Source: Lachnospiraceae bacterium AF51-6-b8A (GTDB lineage Bacteria > Bacillota > Clostridia > Lachnospirales > Lachnospiraceae). Taken from it: DNA of 64,000 nt. Position 1 is the stretch's first letter, and each line of letters starts with the position of its first letter. Shown one piece after another: positions 35,148 to 44,500 of this stretch. The notes under the pieces were generated by a model. It was given only the letters and a program-made list of their open reading frames with translations. It had not been told where the DNA came from and made no database searches. Made by a program: the position numbers and the translations under genes. The stretch lies in contig JAQCZH010000001.1 of the NCBI GenBank assembly GCA_027682585.1, positions 558,001 to 622,000 of the forward strand, read 5' to 3'.

Positions 35148-36566
35148 TTATTGTGAATCTTTGCTGTTCGGAGATGATCCGTCTTCTCCGGAGGATACTT
35201 CTCTGCGGTCTTCCATGGGCACAAAGTCTCTGTGAGGCTGAACGGTCATGTAGGCAGGACGCATGATCTTGGAATCGGATGAGATCTCCTCCATACGATG
35301 GGCGGACCAGCCGGCGATACGGGCGATGGCGAAGATGGGAGTGTAGAGCTCAACAGGCAGATCGAGCATCTGATAGGCGAAGCCGGAGTAGAAATCGACG
35401 TTGGGAGAGACGCCCTTGTAGATCTTACGCTTTTCTGCGATAACCTCCGGCGCCAGACGGGAGACCAGTTGATAGAGGGCATATTCCCTCTCATAGCCCT
35501 TTTCTCTGGAGAGTCTCTCGACAAAGCCCTTGAAGGTGATGGCGCGGGGGTCGGAGATCGAGTAGACGGCATGGCCAAGACCGTAGATCAGACCGGCTCC
35601 GTCGAAAGCCCTGCCATCTAAAAGGTCGCTCAGATACTGCCTTACCTCCTCCTCATTCGTCCAATCTCTGATCTGCTTCTTCATATCTGCGAACATCCGG
35701 ATCACTTTGATATTGGCTCCACCGTGACGGGGGCCTTTAAGAGAGCCAAGAGCTGCCGCAATGGCAGAATAGGTGTCTGTGCCGGAAGAGGAGACCAGGT
35801 GGGTGGTAAAGGTGGAATTGTTGCCGCCGCCGTGCTCCGCATGGAGAATCAGACATACATCAAGAAGTTTTGCCTCCAGGGGAGAGAAGCTGGAGTCAGC
35901 TCTCAGGCAATGGAGGATATTCTCAGCTGTGGAGAGAGATGGATCCGGATTGTGAAGGATCAGAGAACCGTTCTCATAGTAGTGCTTGTAGACCTGATAG
36001 CCATAGACGGAGAGCAGAGGAAAGTTGGCGATTAGCTGCAGACACTGGCGCAGAACATTTTCCGGAGATGTCTCATCCGGGTTGGGATCATAGGCATAGA
36101 GAGTCAAAACGGATCGGGCCAGGGTATTCATCATGTCTTGGCTGGGTTTTTTCATGATGACGTCTCTTGTGAAGTTGGGCGGTAAGTTGCGGTAATGGGA
36201 TAAGAGCTTTTTGAAGCTGGCAAACTGATCCACTGTGGGCAACTGGCCGAAGAGGAGGAGATAGATGATTTCTTCAAAGCCGAAATGATTGTCGGCGGAC
36301 TGATTTTTTACAATCTCCTGGACATTGTAACCGCGGTAGTAGAGTTCGCCGTCACAGGGAATAATGGCATCGCCCACACGCTTGGTGGCGTTGACTTCCG
36401 AGATGTCGGTGATGCCGACTAAAACGCCGCGTCCGTTGATATCGCGCAGCCCACGCTTGACATTGTAGGTGCTGTAGAGTTCCGGGTTGATGTATGAGGC
36501 TTTCTGTGACCTTTCGGCCAGGTCTTTGATATGGAGAGTAACTTTGGAATCATTCGCTTCTGACAT
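35148..36566 (-). CDS. gltA: Citrate synthase
   Basis: Condenses oxaloacetate and acetyl-CoA to citrate. The 472-residue protein contains the catalytic histidines in LHAEHGGGNNST and GPRHGGANIKV, the catalytic Asp in VDFYSGFAYQMLDLP, and AGWSAHRMEE. The start is ATG at 36564-36566 (MSEANDSKV), with AAGGAGG on the minus strand (plus 36574-36580) 7 bases upstream. The last 18 residues form a Ser/Asp-rich tail. In an anaerobe it most likely feeds glutamate synthesis via a partial citric acid pathway. Confidence 0.94.
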   Translation of the reverse strand: MSEANDSKVTLHIKDLAERSQKASYINPELYSTYNVKRGLRDINGRGVLVGITDISEVNATKRVGDAIIPCDGELYYRGYNVQEIVKNQSADNHFGFEEIIYLLLFGQLPTVDQFASFKKLLSHYRNLPPNFTRDVIMKKPSQDMMNTLARSVLTLYAYDPNPDETSPENVLRQCLQLIANFPLLSVYGYQVYKHYYENGSLILHNPDPSLSTAENILHCLRADSSFSPLEAKLLDVCLILHAEHGGGNNSTFTTHLVSSSGTDTYSAIAAALGSLKGPRHGGANIKVIRMFADMKKQIRDWTNEEEVRQYLSDLLDGRAFDGAGLIYGLGHAVYSISDPRAITFKGFVERLSREKGYEREYALYQLVSRLAPEVIAEKRKIYKGVSPNVDFYSGFAYQMLDLPVELYTPIFAIARIAGWSAHRMEEISSDSKIMRPAYMTVQPHRDFVPMEDRREVSSGEDGSSPNSKDSQ

Positions 36567-36595
36567 AGGCAAACCTCCTTGAGAATATATGTGTG

Positions 36596-36624
36596 ATTCT
36601 ACCATTTTCAGATACTTCAGACAA
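36596..36624 (-). promoter_or_regulatory. Promoter of the citrate synthase gene
   Basis: On the minus strand TTGTCT (plus 36619-36624), a 17-base spacer and TAGAAT (plus 36596-36601) precede a leader of about 23 bases. Confidence 0.65.
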
Positions 36625-36744
36625 ATGAAGCAAGAGTGAAATTCCATTGATGTTTGCCGGAAACAGCTCTAAAAGAGCAGTTTGAAGTCGTGTATACATG
36701 TGCTGATCTACTTGAAGAGGAAGAATGGATAGAGTAGTATGAAG

Positions 36745-36773
36745 TTGACCTGAGTGTCCATAACTCGTATATT
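36745..36773 (+). promoter_or_regulatory. Promoter of the structured RNA at 36778
   Basis: TTGACC (36745-36750), a 17-base spacer and TATATT (36768-36773). No ORF starts after it before 36972; the first transcribed bases begin a stem that closes against the end of the RNA. Confidence 0.75.
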
Positions 36774-36777
36774 TTGA

Positions 36778-36923
36778 ACCTACATTTACTTTAAACGGGA
36801 CTCCTATATCAGCTGTCCGGCTGTCAGGCCACCGATTGTTGTGGAAGGCAAAAAGCAGAGTGCGGTAACCCACCTAGCTGTGCGCTAGGAGTCAAAATTG
36901 CGAGCGGATGCTGGGTCTTTTTT
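36778..36923 (+). ncRNA. Probable structured small RNA, possibly 6S RNA
   Basis: About 146 bases with no reading frame lie between a promoter and a T-run (36918-36923). The 5' end (ACCTACATT) pairs with the 3' end (GATG-C-TGGGT), the bases GACTCCTA near 36800 pair with TAGGAGTC near 36886, leaving large unpaired stretches on each side between these two stems, and small hairpins fill the top. A long stem with a central open bubble and T-run is the layout of 6S RNA, and AGTCAAAATTGCGAGCG near the 3' side resembles the E. coli 6S segment AAGCCTTAAAACTGCGA. The 6S identification is a guess; the RNA as such is well supported. It is shorter than most 6S RNAs (180-200 bases). Confidence 0.6.
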
Positions 36924-36971
36924 GGTGTAAGAAAGGGCTTAATTGAAAGAAAATGGCAGGAAAAACAGAGG

Positions 36972-39446
36972 ATGATGGATGACATGGGAAAAGAGGTCCT
37001 TGCGACAATGAAATCAGATCTGCCTCGTGGGCAGATTCTCCTGTCTGTCCGTGAACTTGTGGAATTTCTGGGCAGAAGCGGTGATATTGATGACCGTAGC
37101 CAGGGGAGAGATTCTCTTACCGCCATGCAGGCCGGAAGCCGCCTTCACCGCAAACTGCAGAAGAAGAGCACAAGCGCTTATCACGCTGAGGTTCCCCTGC
37201 AGTTTTTGACAGACATGGGGGAGTATGATCTGGGGATTTCCGGCCGGGCTGACGGGATCATCTATGAACTGGACGAGGGGGGAGAGATTGATGAAAAATC
37301 CCTGGTTGTCATCGATGAGATCAAAGGCATGTATCAGGATGTCCTGGCCTTCGAGAGCCCACTGCCTGTTCATCTGGCTCAGGCGAAAGTCTATGCCTGT
37401 ATCTTCGCCATAGAGCACGGTCTTGCCCGCATTCGCGTTCAGACGACCTATGCTAATCTGGATACAGAGGAAATCAGGCGCTTTTGCGAGGACTTTGAGA
37501 CGAAGGATCTGAGCCGCTGGTTTGATGAGCAAATCGAGGCTTATCGCCCCTGGGCGGATTTTCGTTTTCACTGGCAGCATCTTCGCAATGCGAGTATCCA
37601 CGCCCTGGAGTTTCCCTACTCTTATCGGCCGGGACAGAAACAACTGGCGGCCGATGTCTACCGCAGCATTCACCGAAGGAAAACCCTCTTCATTCAGGCG
37701 CCTACGGGGGCGGGAAAGACTTTGTCCACTCTCTTTCCGGCCATCAAGGCCATGGGAGAAGGAGATGCGGATCGGATCTTTTATCTGACAGCTAAGACCG
37801 TCACCAGAAGTGTAGCCAGAGAAAGTATTTGTCTTCTGATGGGCGGAGGTTATCGGGGAAAGACGACAGAGATTGTTGGCAGAGACAAGATGTGTCTGAT
37901 GAAGGAGAGATCCTGCAATCCGCAGGACTGTCCCTATGCCAGGGGACATTTTGATCGTGTAAATGCCGCTCTCTATGACTGCCTGACCTCGCGGGATTTG
38001 TTTGACCGGGATTTCATCAGGCGCTTTTCAAAAGAGCGTCAGGTATGCCCCTTTGAGCTCTGTCTGGATCTTGCCTCTTTCAGCGACAATATTCTCTGTG
38101 ATTACAACTATGTCTTTGATCCCAATGCGGCGCTGACCCGTTTCTTTGGGGCGGGGAGAAAAGGAGAGGATCTTCTCTTGGTGGACGAGGCCCACAATCT
38201 GGTGGATCGGGCCAGGCAGATGTACTCGGAGGTCCTCTATAAAGAAGATTTTATGGTCTTGCGGCGCATTTTTAAGGGAAAGGACCAGAAACTTATAAAA
38301 GCGGCCGGCAAATGCAATCGATTCTTTTTGGAATGGACCAGGGATCTTGAGGATTATCGGATTCTGGAGAAGATAGATCCCTTCATTTTCGACCTCATGA
38401 ATGTCGCTTCTTGCATCAGCACTTATCTGGAGGAGGGAAAGCAGCGAAAGGAGCACGAGCGGATTCTGGAGATCTATTTTCGGATCCGCTATTTTCTTAC
38501 GGTTGCGGACTGGTTGGATCAGCGCTACGTGATTGCTCTGGAGACTCTGGGAAGAAATGCCGCCCTTCATCTCGATTGTCTGGATCCATCTCAGCTTCTG
38601 GGACAGCGGATCGAATTGGCAAGAGCCTGTATCTTCTTCTCGGCGACTCTGCTTCCCATCCGCTACTACAAGGATCTTCTTTCTGCGGACCGGCAGCCCT
38701 ACGCGGTCTATGCCGACTCTGTCTTTAGAGAAGAGCAGCATGGACTTGTGATTGCTGCGGATGTGTCAAGTCGATATAAGGATCGCAATCCGGCTACCTA
38801 TCGGCGCTATGCGGACTATATCAGAAGAATCAGTCTTGCCAGACGGGGCAACTACATGGTCTTCTTTCCCTCCTACCTCTTTATGGAGAAAGTCCACCGG
38901 GAATTCTTGTCGATTCAGCCAAAGGGGTGTGAGATTCTGATGCAGGAGAAGGAGATGTCAGAGACGGATCGGGAGGCCTTCCTGGCACAATTTCATAAGG
39001 AACGCAAGACAACTCTGCTGGCCTTCTGTGTGATCGGAGGGATCTTCTCGGAGGGGATTGATCTTGTCGGAGAGGCTCTGATCGGTACGATTATTGTTGG
39101 CATGCCCCTGCCCCAGGTCAACCGGCAGACGAGGATTTTAAAAGATTTCTTTGACAGACGATCCTTTGCGACGGAAGAAACCAAGGGACTTCCAGAGGGC
39201 ATTTGCCTGCCTGAGCGAAAAGAGGGCTTTGCCTATGCCTATCTTTATCCGGGCATGAACAAGGTGCTGCAGGCGGCCGGCCGTGTGATTCGAACGGAGA
39301 ATGATCGGGGGATGATTGCTCTTTTGGATGACCGTTTTTTGAGACGGGACTATCAGGATTGTTTCCCCAGGGAGTGGAGGCATTACCGAAGGGTCAGTAT
39401 TAGGACAGTGGAGAGCCAGGTACGGGATTTCTGGGATCGCCTGTGA
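36972..39446 (+). CDS. PD-(D/E)XK nuclease fused to an iron-sulfur DinG/XPD-type DNA helicase
   Basis: An 824-residue protein. Residues 1 to about 200 look like a PD-(D/E)XK/Cas4-like domain: VVIDEIKGMYQDV and AQAKVYACIFAIEHG. Then comes a superfamily 2 helicase: Walker A APTGAGKTLS, four cysteines of a probable Fe-S cluster (MCLMKERSC, NPQDC, CPFELC), DEAH box LLVDEAHNLVDRA, and the C-terminal helicase lobe ending IGGIFSEGIDLVGEALIGTIIVGMPLPQVN and QAAGRVIRTENDRG. This architecture resembles YoaA/DinG helicases used in DNA repair. ATG 36972 is the first of three nearby Met codons. It is 82 bases before the next gene. Confidence 0.85.
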   Translation: MMDDMGKEVLATMKSDLPRGQILLSVRELVEFLGRSGDIDDRSQGRDSLTAMQAGSRLHRKLQKKSTSAYHAEVPLQFLTDMGEYDLGISGRADGIIYELDEGGEIDEKSLVVIDEIKGMYQDVLAFESPLPVHLAQAKVYACIFAIEHGLARIRVQTTYANLDTEEIRRFCEDFETKDLSRWFDEQIEAYRPWADFRFHWQHLRNASIHALEFPYSYRPGQKQLAADVYRSIHRRKTLFIQAPTGAGKTLSTLFPAIKAMGEGDADRIFYLTAKTVTRSVARESICLLMGGGYRGKTTEIVGRDKMCLMKERSCNPQDCPYARGHFDRVNAALYDCLTSRDLFDRDFIRRFSKERQVCPFELCLDLASFSDNILCDYNYVFDPNAALTRFFGAGRKGEDLLLVDEAHNLVDRARQMYSEVLYKEDFMVLRRIFKGKDQKLIKAAGKCNRFFLEWTRDLEDYRILEKIDPFIFDLMNVASCISTYLEEGKQRKEHERILEIYFRIRYFLTVADWLDQRYVIALETLGRNAALHLDCLDPSQLLGQRIELARACIFFSATLLPIRYYKDLLSADRQPYAVYADSVFREEQHGLVIAADVSSRYKDRNPATYRRYADYIRRISLARRGNYMVFFPSYLFMEKVHREFLSIQPKGCEILMQEKEMSETDREAFLAQFHKERKTTLLAFCVIGGIFSEGIDLVGEALIGTIIVGMPLPQVNRQTRILKDFFDRRSFATEETKGLPEGICLPERKEGFAYAYLYPGMNKVLQAAGRVIRTENDRGMIALLDDRFLRRDYQDCFPREWRHYRRVSIRTVESQVRDFWDRL

Positions 39447-39528
39447 GAAAATTACAGATCGTCTGCCCAGGGCTTGCAAATGCCGAATGTACGGGGCCGA
39501 ATTGAATGAGAAAACAGATGGAGATTGT

Positions 39529-40284
39529 ATGGAGAATATCAGAAGAAGAGAGTGGACAGATCTGGATTACGCGGGCTGGTGTGAATTTTTCGAAGAGAAT
39601 GACAGACACAGATTAGACGTAGAAGCCCTGGATGATGTGAAAATCACAGGACGGGAGAAGCGCCTTCTGGCCTCTTCGGTCAAGGCTTTTTGTAAAGGGG
39701 AACACTCGGAAGGAAGTTATCTGCGCCATGCTGCCGCTGGTTTCGCGCAGCGCTATAAAGAGGTCAGTTATCCGGACGCGATCGAACTCTTTATCCGTGA
39801 GGAGAATTTTCACTCCGCCTATCTGGCGGTCTGGCTTCGCCGACACAAAATGACTCTGGCCAGACACACGGTTTTGGATCGGATCTTTCGTCAGCTGCGC
39901 CGCCTCTTTGGCTTTCGGTCTGAGCAAATGATTCTGGTGACGGCAGAGATGATCGCGCTGACCTATTATTCTGCTCTGGCTCAGGCAACGACGTCTCCCG
40001 CGCTCCAACGAATTTGTGCCCAGATGCTGCATGACGAACTGCCTCACATCGTCTTTCAGTCCTACTCTATCGGCCATTATCGGCAGACTCTATTTTTGCG
40101 AACTTATCGCAGAGTGATGATGGAACTGACAACACAGGCGGTTTATCTGGCCTATAAGCCTTTTTTCCTCAAGGCAGGTATGAGTCTGGCGGAGTTTCGG
40201 GCAGAGAATCTGGGTTATCTTGTCCAGTCCCAGGAGATTGCCGGGGAAGTTGCCGGACATGAAAGCTTGGAAGGTTTCGTTTGA
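39529..40284 (+). CDS. Putative ferritin-like di-iron protein of unknown function
   Basis: A 251-residue helical protein without signal peptide. Two ExxH motifs (E92-H95 in IREENFHSAY and E170-H173 in LHDELPHIVFQ) with a single Glu (E140, in VTAEMIALTYY) between and a candidate Glu near residue 58 fit the pattern of a four-helix di-iron carboxylate protein. The surrounding helices are rich in Arg and Leu. ATG 39529 is chosen because GGAG-like AGATGGAG precedes it; ATG 39487 is an alternative. It lies 82 bases after the helicase gene. The family is not recognised; substrate and reaction are unknown. Confidence 0.65.
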   Translation: MENIRRREWTDLDYAGWCEFFEENDRHRLDVEALDDVKITGREKRLLASSVKAFCKGEHSEGSYLRHAAAGFAQRYKEVSYPDAIELFIREENFHSAYLAVWLRRHKMTLARHTVLDRIFRQLRRLFGFRSEQMILVTAEMIALTYYSALAQATTSPALQRICAQMLHDELPHIVFQSYSIGHYRQTLFLRTYRRVMMELTTQAVYLAYKPFFLKAGMSLAEFRAENLGYLVQSQEIAGEVAGHESLEGFV

Positions 40285-40407
40285 AAGGGCTGACGGCAGG
40301 CAGTTGCAGGGCACACATTGATTTGTTGGATTCTGCCAGGAGAAAACGATAACGAGTCAGAGGGAATCGATCGAGAAGATGCCAAAGAACATGTTGTGAT
40401 GCGCGAT

Positions 40408-41295
40408 TTATGAGGAGAGATTCGGCAGCAGATCAATGAAAGCCTGGGCAGCAGGCGTAAGCGGAAGAGAGGGCATCGTGGCGACAATCAGCTGACGCTG
40501 AGGGATTTTATCCTTGAGGTCGACGATGACAAGATCCCTGTTTTCCTTTTTAATGCAGAAATCGGGAACAAAGGCAATCCCGAGACCGATCCTGGCTAAG
40601 TCGATCAGCAGGTCATTGGAGGCCAGCCGTATGGTGGGAAGAAGTTCCATTTGCTGCTGCAGAAAAAGCTTATGCAGGAATTCGGAAGTTGTGGAGTGCT
40701 TCTCTAAGGTCATGAGGGGGAAGCGGTTCAGCTCTTTCATACTCATGGGCTTAGACAGGTCAAAACAATTGGGATTGCCGCAGAAGATGTCGGTGAATTT
40801 GGCCACCGTGTGATAAAGACTGGAACCGGACAGCCTCATATTGGGGTGGTTGCAGACGATCAGATCTACCTTGCCCTGCTCTAAGAGATCGGCGCAGGCC
40901 AGGGAAGTGGCGTTGGTGACACGGATCGTGATATCAGGAAATTTCTGATGGAATTTCTTGAGATAGGGAACCAGGAAGTAGCGGCAGATGGTGTCGGAGG
41001 CCGCAATGTGCAGCTGACCAGAGGCGACGATGGCGTCGTCAAGAAGCTGATCCTCACCCCGCATAATCAGGTTGATGGCTGGTTCTATATGCTTGAAGAG
41101 AATTTCTCCGGCGGGGGTCAGAGAGACTTTCTTGGTAGAGCGGATAAAGAGCTGCTGATCCAGCTTCTTCTCAAGAGCTTTGATGGACTGCGAGACGGCG
41201 GACTGAGAGATGAAGAGCTGCTTGGAAGCCTCGGAGAAAGAGAGGGTTCTGGCAACGTAGTAGAAGACACGGTATAGTTCGTAATTGATATCCAT
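40408..41295 (-). CDS. LysR family transcriptional regulator, divergent to purL
   Basis: A 295-residue LysR regulator with start ATG at 41293-41295 (MDINYELYRVFYYVA). The helix-turn-helix SEASKQLFISQSAVSQSIKALEKKLDQQLF and the effector domain (GQLHIAASDTICRYFLVPYL) are complete. It reads away from purL, across a 211-base AT-rich control region that has two copies of AAGTACAATT. Its target is unknown; purL itself is a candidate by position but purine synthesis is not a typical LysR target. No terminator was identified in the 123 bases to the di-iron protein gene. Confidence 0.9.
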   Translation of the reverse strand: MDINYELYRVFYYVARTLSFSEASKQLFISQSAVSQSIKALEKKLDQQLFIRSTKKVSLTPAGEILFKHIEPAINLIMRGEDQLLDDAIVASGQLHIAASDTICRYFLVPYLKKFHQKFPDITIRVTNATSLACADLLEQGKVDLIVCNHPNMRLSGSSLYHTVAKFTDIFCGNPNCFDLSKPMSMKELNRFPLMTLEKHSTTSEFLHKLFLQQQMELLPTIRLASNDLLIDLARIGLGIAFVPDFCIKKENRDLVIVDLKDKIPQRQLIVATMPSLPLTPAAQAFIDLLPNLSS

Positions 41296-41324
41296 AAATA
41301 GGCTCCAGAGTATTTTCAAAAATC

Positions 41325-41352
41325 AAGTACAATTAAAATCATAAGTACAATT
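41325..41352. promoter_or_regulatory. Direct repeats AAGTACAATT in the LysR-purL control region
   Basis: AAGTACAATT occurs at 41325-41334 and again at 41343-41352, 18 bases apart, in the AT-rich region between the divergent genes. An inverted repeat AGATT-N7-AATCT follows near 41354. These may be operator sites for the LysR protein. Confidence 0.45.
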
Positions 41353-41409
41353 TAAGATTATTTCTGAATCTATTATACGGCCTAATGATTCAAATTAGAA
41401 AGTATAATA

Positions 41410-41437
41410 TTTGGCCAAAGATGCCCTATGTTATAAT
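41410..41437 (+). promoter_or_regulatory. purL promoter
   Basis: TTTGGC/TTGGCC (41410-41416) and TATAAT (41432-41437), preceded by an extended TGT element (41429-41431), form a promoter about 70 bases before purL. A second TATAAT lies at 41403-41408 without a clear -35. Confidence 0.6.
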
Positions 41438-41506
41438 TTTTTCAGCTTTTTGCGGACTTTTTGAGCTGCAGGAGGAGCGTGGATCAGTCAGATCGGAGGG
41501 ATATCC

Positions 41507-44500
41507 ATGAGTGCTGTCAGAAGATTGTATGTGGAGAAAAAACGCAGTTATGCGGTTGCCGCCAAGGAACTGGAAGTGGAGATTCAGAGCTACCTGGGCA
41601 TCAGAGGTGTGGATAAAGTCCGCATTCTGATTCGCTATGACCTTGAGAACGTTTCTGACCCAGTCTATCAGCAGGCAGTTAGGACCGTATTTTCTGAGCC
41701 GCCCGTCGATGATGTCTACGAGGAGACCTTCGAGAAAACCGGTGCTTCTTTCTCTGTCGAATACCTTCCGGGGCAGTTTGATCAGAGGGCTGACTCTGCC
41801 GAGCAGTGTCTGAAGCTCTTGAATGAGGATGAGGATCCCATTATCCGAACAGCCACCACCTATGTCATTGAGGGGGAGATCTCTGCGGAAGAACTGGACG
41901 CGATAAAAAAGCACTGCATTAATCCGGTGGATTCCAGAGAGTGCGGTGATGATAAGCCAAAGTCTCTGGATATCAGGTACGCAGAGCCGGCTGATGTCAT
42001 CGTCTTTGATGGCTTTACTCATATGGGAGAGGATTCGCTCAGGACCCTTTACGACTCACTGAATCTGGCCATGACCTTCAGGGACTTCCTCTGGATTCAG
42101 AAGTATTTCACTGAGGAGGAGAAGAGAGATCCGTCCATGACCGAGGTACGGGTTCTGGACACCTACTGGTCTGACCACTGCCGTCACACCACTTTCTCCA
42201 CGGAACTGACGCGCGTTGAGATTCCCGATGGCTTCTACGCTGAGCCTATCCGAAGGGCTTTTGCCGAGTACAGGGACAATTACAAAATCCTCTATAAGGA
42301 CAGAGATGATAAGTTCATCTGCCTGATGGATATTGCACTGGCCGGAGCCAAGATTCTCAAGAAGAGGGGACTTTTGACCGACCAGGAGGAGTCTGACGAG
42401 ATCAATGCCTGTTCCATCGTCGTTCCCATTGATGTAGACGGGCAGACGGAGGAGTGGCTGATCAACTTTAAGAACGAGACCCACAATCACCCGACAGAGA
42501 TTGAACCCTTCGGCGGCGCAGCCACCTGTCTGGGCGGGGCCATCCGGGATCCCCTGTCAGGACGCACCTATGTCTACCAGGCCATGCGGGTGACCGGTGC
42601 AGCTGACCCCACGGTCTCTGTCAGGGAGACGCTGAAAGGGAAACTGCCCCAGAAGAAAATTGTCCGGGAGGCGGCCCAGGGTTATTCCTCATACGGCAAC
42701 CAGATTGGACTTGCCACCGGCTATGTCAAGGAAATCTACCATCCGGACTATGTGGCCAAGCGCATGGAGATAGGCGCCGTGATGGGGGCTGCTCCCCGCA
42801 GGGCTGTACAGAGGCTGCATTCGGATCCGGGTGACAGGGTCATTCTTCTGGGCGGCCGTACCGGCCGCGACGGCATCGGCGGCGCTACTGGTTCTTCCAA
42901 GGCCCACAATACCGAGTCCACCCACGAGTGCGGGGCTGAGGTGCAGAAGGGCAATGCTCCAACCGAGCGAAAGCTGCAGCGTCTCTTCCGCAGGGAGGAG
43001 GTCTCCTATATCATCAAGAAATGTAATGATTTTGGCGCTGGAGGTGTCTCCGTTGCCATTGGGGAACTGGCGGATGGACTTGATATCAATCTGGATCTTG
43101 TTCCCAAGAAGTATGCCGGTCTGGACGGAACTGAGCTGGCCATCTCTGAATCTCAGGAGCGCATGGCGGTTGTCGTCGCGCCTGAAAATGTCGAGCGGTT
43201 TTTGGCTTACGCAGCGGAGGAGAACCTGGAGGCCGTTGAAGTCGCTATAGTCACCGCGTCTCCTCGTCTGGTGCTCAAGTGGAGAGGAAAGAAAATCGTT
43301 GATCTGTCCAGGGCCTTTTTGGATACCAATGGCGCTCATCAGGAGACTCAGGTTGAGGTCGTCCTGCCTGAGGAGAAGGATAATTATACGAAGAAGGTTG
43401 CGCTTTCTGCCGTTGATGAGGCCCTATCCGCAAATGATATCAAGTCTGCCTGGCTGGCTCTTTTGTCTGATCTGAATGTGGCTTCCCAGAAGGGATTGGT
43501 TGAGCGCTTTGACGGGTCGATCGGAACGGGTTCTGTATTCATGCCCTTCGGTGGGAAGTACCAGCTGACCGAGACCCAGTCCATGGTTGCCAAGGTTCCT
43601 GTTTCAGGAAAGAAATCTTCTGCGGTAACGATGATGGCTTATGGCTATGATCCCTATTTGTCCAAGTGGTCCCCCTACCATGGGGCCAACTTCGCCGTAC
43701 TGGATTCGCTTGCCCGTATTGTGGCTGCCGGCGGAGACTATCATAAGATCCACTTCACCTTCCAGGAGTACTTTGGAAGGATGTCAGAGGATCCCAGGCG
43801 CTGGAGTCAGCCTTTGACCGCTCTCCTTGGCGCTTATAACGCCCAGCTTCGTCTCGGCCTGGCTTCCATCGGCGGAAAGGACTCCATGTCCGGCAGTTTT
43901 AATGCGATTGACGTTCCGCCCACTCTGGTATCCTTTGCCGTTGATGTCGCAAAGCTTTCGGATATTATCACGCCTGAGTTGAAACAGGCAGGAGATGAAA
44001 TTGTTCTCTTTAAGGCTCAAAGAGATCCTTATGATCTGCCTGATTATACGCAGAACATGAGACTTTATGACGCATTTTCAGAGCTGATCAGGATTGGGGC
44101 CGTCAAGTCTGCCTATGCCCTGGATGCTTATGGCGCGGCCTCTGCCATTTCAAAGATGGCTTTCGGCAACAGAATGGGTTTTACTCTGGATCAAAAGGCA
44201 AGAAGAGAGGAACTCTTCGGCTTCGCGACCGGCAGCCTTGTAGCTGAGATCGATCCCGCCGGAAGGCAGCGGATGGAGGAGATTATGGCTGCCTGCGGTT
44301 TATCAGATGCCTGCCATAGACTGGGGCAGGTGACAGACGACGGCAGGTTTGTCTACGGTGATATGGATCTGTCTGTCGATGAGGCCATCCGCGCCTGGAC
44401 CGAGCCCCTGGAGAAGGTTTTCCCAACCAGGGCCAGCCAGGAGGTCAGCCGGATGGAGACTCCGATTTATCAGACCAGGGAGATCTATGTCAATAAGAAT

